Source: Pseudoxanthomonas sp. F37
Lineage (GTDB): Bacteria > Pseudomonadota > Gammaproteobacteria > Xanthomonadales > Xanthomonadaceae
Assembly (NCBI RefSeq): GCF_022965755.1
Contig: NZ_CP095187.1
Span: 3,286,001 to 3,350,000 of the forward strand
Reading direction: 5' to 3'
Length of the DNA: 64,000 nucleotides
Shown: in pieces, positions 60,146-64,000 of the stretch
How positions within the stretch are numbered: position 1 is the stretch's first letter
Layout of the letters: each line of letters starts with the position of its first letter
The notes under the pieces: generated by a model
What the model was told of the DNA's origin: nothing
The model's database searches: none
Seen by the model: only the letters and a program-made list of their open reading frames with translations
Made by a program: the position numbers and the translations under genes

Positions 60146-61798
60146 CTATTTCCGTTCAGCCTCGCTGCGTTCGCGCACGGCCTTGAATTCTGAACCGTTC
60201 AGCCAGTGGGGCCATGCAGGGCTGTCCGCGATCTCGCGGCCCAGCGCGTACAGCAACACCACATCCTGCGCCTGGCCGCTGGCATCCCACGATGACGTCC
60301 ATGCATCGCAAGGCTGGTGATAGCAGCGGGCGAAGTAGGCCTCGCGCAGCGCCTTGCCTCTCTCGATGCCGCCATCGGCACGGTCCAGTCCCGCGCCTAC
60401 GGTGATCGCAGGCACCCCGGCGCGCGCGAAGGCGAAGTGATCGGCGCGGTAGAAGAAGCCGGCTTCCAGGTTGGGATCCGGCGAGTACGTACGCCCATGC
60501 GCTTGCGCCACGCGCTTCAGGTCGTTCTCCAGCGACACGCGCCCATGGCCCCAGGAGGCGATGTCGCGGGTGGGGCCATCCGGACTGAGCATTTCGATGT
60601 TGAGTACCGCCGCCGTCTTCTCCAGCGGCGCGACCGGGTTTGCGGCGTAGTAGCTCGCGCCCTGCAGTCCCTTCTCCTCCGCCGTCAGCGCCATGAACAG
60701 CAGCGTGCGCCGCGGCCGCGTCCCGGCGGCGAAGACGCGGGCCAGTTCGAGCACCGCCGCCACGCCGGTGGCGTTGTCCACCGCGCCGTGGCGGACCGCA
60801 TCGCCCGAGTCATCGGGCTCGCCCACGCCGAACGCATCCCAGTGCGCGGAATAGACGACGGTTTCGTCCGGCTGCCCTGCGCCCTCGAGGCGGCCGATGA
60901 CGTTGCGGGTGACCACCTGGTCGCGCTCGACGGCGAAGGCGGCGGACAGGGTGGCCTCGCCCAACGGCACGGGGGTGAAGGCCGCCGTCTGCGCGCGACG
61001 CTTCTCCGCCTCGAAGTCCAGACCCGCGCGCTTGAACAGCGACACGGCCAGATCGCGCTGCATCCAGCCGCGCAGCAGCGTGTGGTACTTCGCCGCGTCC
61101 GGACGCGGGATGTCGAACACCGGCGACAGCCCCGATGCGCGCACCGTGGCCCAGCCGTACGCGGCCGGCGCGGTCTCGTGCACGATCAGCACGCCCGCCG
61201 CGCCCTGGCGCGCGAGTTCTTCGTACTTGTAGGTCCAGCGGCCGTAGTAGGTCACTGCGCGCCCGTCGAAGGCGCCCGGTGCTGCGGTCTCGAAATCGGG
61301 ATCGTTGACCAGCACCACGGCGACCTTGCCGGTGAGGTCGGCCCCCTTGTAATCGTCCCAGCCGCGCTCGGGTGCCGTGACGCCATAGCCGACGAACACC
61401 AGGGGCGCGTCCACCAGCGCGACACGATCGACCGGGCTCAGGCTCTGCAGCACCACGTCATCGCCGTTGGCGAGCGTCTGGGTCTGGCCATCAACTTTCA
61501 GCGACGCCGAGACCTCGCCCGCCACCTGCGCGCGCACCAGCGGCACATCCTGGGTCCACGTGCCCCGCTCGCCGCCGGGCTGCACGCCGGCCTTCTTCAG
61601 TTCGTCCACCACGTAGGCGATCGTCTTCTCTTCACCGGGCGTGGCCGGTGCCCGGCCTTCGAACGCGTCCGAGGCCAGCACGCGCACATGCCGTGACAGA
61701 TTGTCGGGATTGACGCCTCCACCGGGGACCTCGGCGGCGAAGGCGGGCACCGCGCCAAGCGAGAGGAGCAGCAACGGGAGGGAGTGCTTCGTGGGCAT
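60146..61798 (-). CDS. Secreted M28-family metallopeptidase
   Basis: The 550-residue protein has a signal peptide (ending PAFAAE), a PA-like insert (about 130-250, VFVGYGVTAPERGWDDY, GAAGVLIVHETAPAAYG) and an M28 zinc peptidase domain (about 290-520: VVYSAHWDAFGVG, HGAVDNATGVAAVLELARVF, LLFMALTAEEKGLQGA, and a late DHFAFARAGVPAITVG). Such enzymes act as aminopeptidases or glutaminyl cyclase relatives in the periplasm or outside. It is followed by a BLUF gene on the same strand. Confidence 0.92.
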   Translation of the reverse strand: MPTKHSLPLLLLSLGAVPAFAAEVPGGGVNPDNLSRHVRVLASDAFEGRAPATPGEEKTIAYVVDELKKAGVQPGGERGTWTQDVPLVRAQVAGEVSASLKVDGQTQTLANGDDVVLQSLSPVDRVALVDAPLVFVGYGVTAPERGWDDYKGADLTGKVAVVLVNDPDFETAAPGAFDGRAVTYYGRWTYKYEELARQGAAGVLIVHETAPAAYGWATVRASGLSPVFDIPRPDAAKYHTLLRGWMQRDLAVSLFKRAGLDFEAEKRRAQTAAFTPVPLGEATLSAAFAVERDQVVTRNVIGRLEGAGQPDETVVYSAHWDAFGVGEPDDSGDAVRHGAVDNATGVAAVLELARVFAAGTRPRRTLLFMALTAEEKGLQGASYYAANPVAPLEKTAAVLNIEMLSPDGPTRDIASWGHGRVSLENDLKRVAQAHGRTYSPDPNLEAGFFYRADHFAFARAGVPAITVGAGLDRADGGIERGKALREAYFARCYHQPCDAWTSSWDASGQAQDVVLLYALGREIADSPAWPHWLNGSEFKAVRERSEAERK

Positions 61799-61862
61799 TT
61801 CTGGTTCATCCGGCAGATGTCGCGAGTCTAATGAATCGATGGGGTCATCCCGGTGCCGCACC

Positions 61863-62792
61863 TCACGGCCGCCGCCGGTCCAGCCACACGCCCAGGCCTT
61901 GCGCATTGAGTTCGATGTCCATCGCCAGCAGGCGCAGTACGTCCTCGTCCGCCAGCGGCACCCGCTGGGCATGGGCGCGCTCGAGGTACAGCGCCGACAA
62001 TGCGGCGGCGATGCAGCGATGGCGATCCGCACGCCCGTCGCAGGCGTCGGCGATGGCCACCATCGCATCGATCTGTTCGTACAGCGACTGCGCCAGGCGC
62101 GGCACGTCGGATACGGGCCCGTAATGGGTGAGGTACATCGCCTCGGGCGCACGCTCCACCATGCGCGCGATGCTGGCCTTCAGCGCCTCGGGTTCGAACT
62201 GCACCGGCGTGGTCGTGGGCAGGATGAAGGCACCCTGCGGCCCGTCCAGCTCGCGATACGAAAGCCCGAACGTGTCCCCGGTGAACCAGCTGCGGCTGCG
62301 CGCGTCCCAGATGCAGTGATGGTGGCGCGCATGGCCCGGCGTATCGATGCACTCCAGCGCGCGACCCGCCAGCATGACCGTCTCGCCGTCCTCCACCACG
62401 CGCACGCGCGCCTCCGGCACGGGTAGGAGGGTGCCGTAGCTGCGCTGCATTTCCTCTTCGCCATAGACGGCGGTGGCGCCGGCGATCAGTTTCGCCGGAT
62501 CTATGAGGTGCGGCGCCGCGCGCGGATGCGCGACCAGCGTGGCGTTCGGCAGCTGCTGCATCAGCAGGCCGGCGCCGCCGGCATGGTCCAGGTGCACGTG
62601 GGTGACGATCAGCAGATCGATGTCCGCCGGCGACAGGCCGGCGCGCTGCGCCGCCGCCAGCAACAACGGCACCGAATGGTGGGTGCCGCAGTCGATGAAG
62701 GCGCCGCGACCTTGCTCGACGATCAGGTAGGCGGCGTCGAAGTGGTCGCGCTGGAACGCGGTGTCGATGGTGTGGATGCCGTGGAGGCTCAT
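61863..62792 (-). CDS. Metallo-beta-lactamase-fold hydrolase
   Basis: The 309-residue protein has the MBL motif THVHLDHAGG, a downstream DTPGHARHHH and FTGDTFG, together forming the binuclear metal site. There is no signal peptide. Relatives include lactonases, glyoxalase II-like enzymes and RNases; I cannot choose between them. A C-terminal helical part (about 230-305) follows the core. Confidence 0.9.
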   Translation of the reverse strand: MSLHGIHTIDTAFQRDHFDAAYLIVEQGRGAFIDCGTHHSVPLLLAAAQRAGLSPADIDLLIVTHVHLDHAGGAGLLMQQLPNATLVAHPRAAPHLIDPAKLIAGATAVYGEEEMQRSYGTLLPVPEARVRVVEDGETVMLAGRALECIDTPGHARHHHCIWDARSRSWFTGDTFGLSYRELDGPQGAFILPTTTPVQFEPEALKASIARMVERAPEAMYLTHYGPVSDVPRLAQSLYEQIDAMVAIADACDGRADRHRCIAAALSALYLERAHAQRVPLADEDVLRLLAMDIELNAQGLGVWLDRRRP

Positions 62793-62886
62793 CCGCGGAC
62801 CTGTGTGGGGACGGATGGCCCGATTCTAGTCCGCCCTCCGCAACCGCACGACCCGCCTTTGGTGGAACACACCTTCCGCGCGCGGC

Positions 62887-63186
62887 TCAACCGCGCGACA
62901 GCCACCAGCCGCGCACCGGCACCGCCAGCGTCAGCACGAACAGGAAGGCGCCGTACGCCACCAGTGTGGCCAGCACCTGCTTCCAGATGGCGCCGGTGCC
63001 GACGTCGGCCGCGCCCAGCGCATAGCCCCACTGCATGCCGATGAAGCTGGTCACGAACGCCACCGCCAGCACCGCGAGATCGAAACCCTTGCGGCGCGCA
63101 TTGCGCGGCTGGCGCGGGAACAGCCAGTACAGCGAGCCCAGCAGCAGGAACCAGGGCAGGAACAGGATCACCGCCAGGTACGGCAT
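62887..63186 (-). CDS. Small integral membrane protein
   Basis: The 99-residue protein has three hydrophobic helices (AVILFLPWFLLLGSLYWLF, LAVLAVAFVTSFIGMQWG, VLATLVAYGAFLFVLTLAV). I do not recognise a named family. It starts 4 nt after the trpS stop and is probably co-transcribed with it. Start at 63186 is the first ATG beyond the trpS end. Confidence 0.8.
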   Translation of the reverse strand: MPYLAVILFLPWFLLLGSLYWLFPRQPRNARRKGFDLAVLAVAFVTSFIGMQWGYALGAADVGTGAIWKQVLATLVAYGAFLFVLTLAVPVRGWWLSRG

Positions 63187-63190
63187 GGCC

Positions 63191-64000
63191 TCAGGCCTCC
63201 GCCGCGCGCAGCGCGGCCAGCGCCGCCAGCACCTCGCCTGCAGGCACCTGCAGCACGATCTCCGGCGTTTCCATGGCATCGGCCTGCTCGGCCTGCTTCA
63301 GCACGCCGATCAACCTGCCGGCGTCCTTGGGCGAATCGAAGCCGTTGCTCTGCACCAGCACGTTGCCTTCCGCGTCGACCAGCTTGAAGTAGAAGCGGCC
63401 GTCGCTGTCGCGATACTGCTTGAACACCGGCAGTGCCGCCTTCGAGGCCCCGGCCTTCGCTTCGGCGACCGCCTGTTGCGACAGGTCGCGCAGGCCCACG
63501 GCATGGCGCAGTTCGGCCAGCAGCGGGGTGGCGTAGCGCTCGCGCAGGCGGCGGGCGCCATCGCGCAGGATGGCCTCGATGTCGGCGGGTCGGGCCATCA
63601 GCGCCTGGTACTTCTCGCGCAGCGGGGCGATCTCGGCGTCGATCCGCTCGAACAGCTGCTGCTTCGCATCGCCCCAGCCGATGCCATCGGCGAACTTCTG
63701 CGCGAACGCGCGCGTTTCCTCGGCGCTGGCGAAGGCCTGGTACAGCTGGAACAGGGCCGAGCCCTCGGTGTCCTTCGGCTCGCCCGGGCCGCGCGAGTCG
63801 GTGAGGATGGAGAACACCAGCTTCTTCAGCTCTTCGCGCGGCACGAACAGCGGGATGGTGTTGTTGTAGCTCTTGCTCATCTTGCGCCCGTCCAGGCCGG
63901 GCAGCGTGGCCACGTTGTCGTCGATCAGCGCTTCCGGCAGGGTGAAATACGCCTTGCCGTAGACATGGTTGAAGCGCTGGCCGAAGTCGCGCGCCATCTC
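63191..64000 (-). CDS. trpS: Tryptophanyl-tRNA synthetase, C-terminal part with DUF1508-like extension (cut by window edge)
   Basis: The last ~269 residues are visible. KMSKSYNNTIPLF is the class I signature loop; DSRGPGEPKDTEGSALFQLYQAF and the helical anticodon-binding domain follow. After about residue 190 of the visible part there is an extra domain (FKQYRDSDGRFYFKLVDAEG, LVQSNGFDSPKDAGRLI) resembling the DUF1508/YegP fold, absent from E. coli TrpS. The N-terminal catalytic half lies beyond the right edge. Xanthomonadaceae TrpS proteins are unusually long as I recall, consistent with this extension. Confidence 0.93.
   Translation of the reverse strand, partial: EMARDFGQRFNHVYGKAYFTLPEALIDDNVATLPGLDGRKMSKSYNNTIPLFVPREELKKLVFSILTDSRGPGEPKDTEGSALFQLYQAFASAEETRAFAQKFADGIGWGDAKQQLFERIDAEIAPLREKYQALMARPADIEAILRDGARRLRERYATPLLAELRHAVGLRDLSQQAVAEAKAGASKAALPVFKQYRDSDGRFYFKLVDAEGNVLVQSNGFDSPKDAGRLIGVLKQAEQADAMETPEIVLQVPAGEVLAALAALRAAEA

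Overview
The window is a high-GC chromosomal segment of a gammaproteobacterium, almost certainly family Xanthomonadaceae (Pseudoxanthomonas, Stenotrophomonas or a close relative). The evidence is a Clp-type CRP/FNR regulator, a Xanthomonas-style bacterial-killing type IV secretion system (X-T4SS), a GTAG-headed short palindromic repeat family like the SMAG elements of Stenotrophomonas, and a complete Trp/Tyr catabolic gene set. No transposase, phage gene or CRISPR array was seen.

Layout. 1-450: start of a 2OG-Fe dioxygenase-like gene, a terminator and tRNA-Gln(CTG). 484-2135: rpsI-rplM, then divergent coq7. 2278-4441: sugE/gdx behind a guanidine-II riboswitch candidate, speD, and divergent clp. 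4684-24118: the X-T4SS island. On the minus strand it holds virB7-8-9-10-11, a 44-residue ORF, virB1-2-3-4, a VirB5-like gene and virB6, followed by a DUF4189 protein, a small secreted protein and two lipoprotein/effector pairs (a modular peptidoglycan hydrolase and a class-3 lipase). A coiled-coil membrane protein gene and virD4 are divergent on the plus strand. 24197-31606: a zinc-ribbon protein and a dispersed trp operon (trpE, threonine aldolase, SIMPL protein, trpG, trpD, ABM protein, trpC, HAD phosphatase). 31752-35823: yegS-like kinase, rpe, J-domain protein, purC, DUF962 protein. 35902-42737: a seven-function Mrp/Pha cation/proton antiporter in six genes (phaAB fused) plus a reductase-like SDR. 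42826-51512: calcium/cation antiporter, lipoprotein, hmgA-hpd with a divergent MarR regulator and a perfect palindromic operator, POT peptide transporter, CbiM-like membrane protein and tryptophan 2,3-dioxygenase. 51724-59106: a large secreted nuclease, then E1alpha-E1beta-SH3 protein-E2 of a 2-oxoacid dehydrogenase. 59248-64000: VOC protein, BLUF photoreceptor, M28 peptidase, metallo-beta-lactamase-fold hydrolase, small membrane protein and the C-terminal part of trpS.

How they work together. The T4SS island reads as an antibacterial weapon: secretion channel, coupling ATPase, two predicted toxins, and lipoproteins encoded immediately upstream of each toxin that are likely immunity factors. 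The two toxins do not show an obvious classical XVIPCD secretion domain, but their C-termini share a gapless 29-residue motif that may be the signal. Aromatic amino-acid genes recur: synthesis (trp operon), charging (trpS) and breakdown (tryptophan dioxygenase, hpd, hmgA). Guanidine export appears to be RNA-controlled. The GTAG palindromes sit mostly between genes, but two lie inside the E1beta and E2 genes and are translated in frame.
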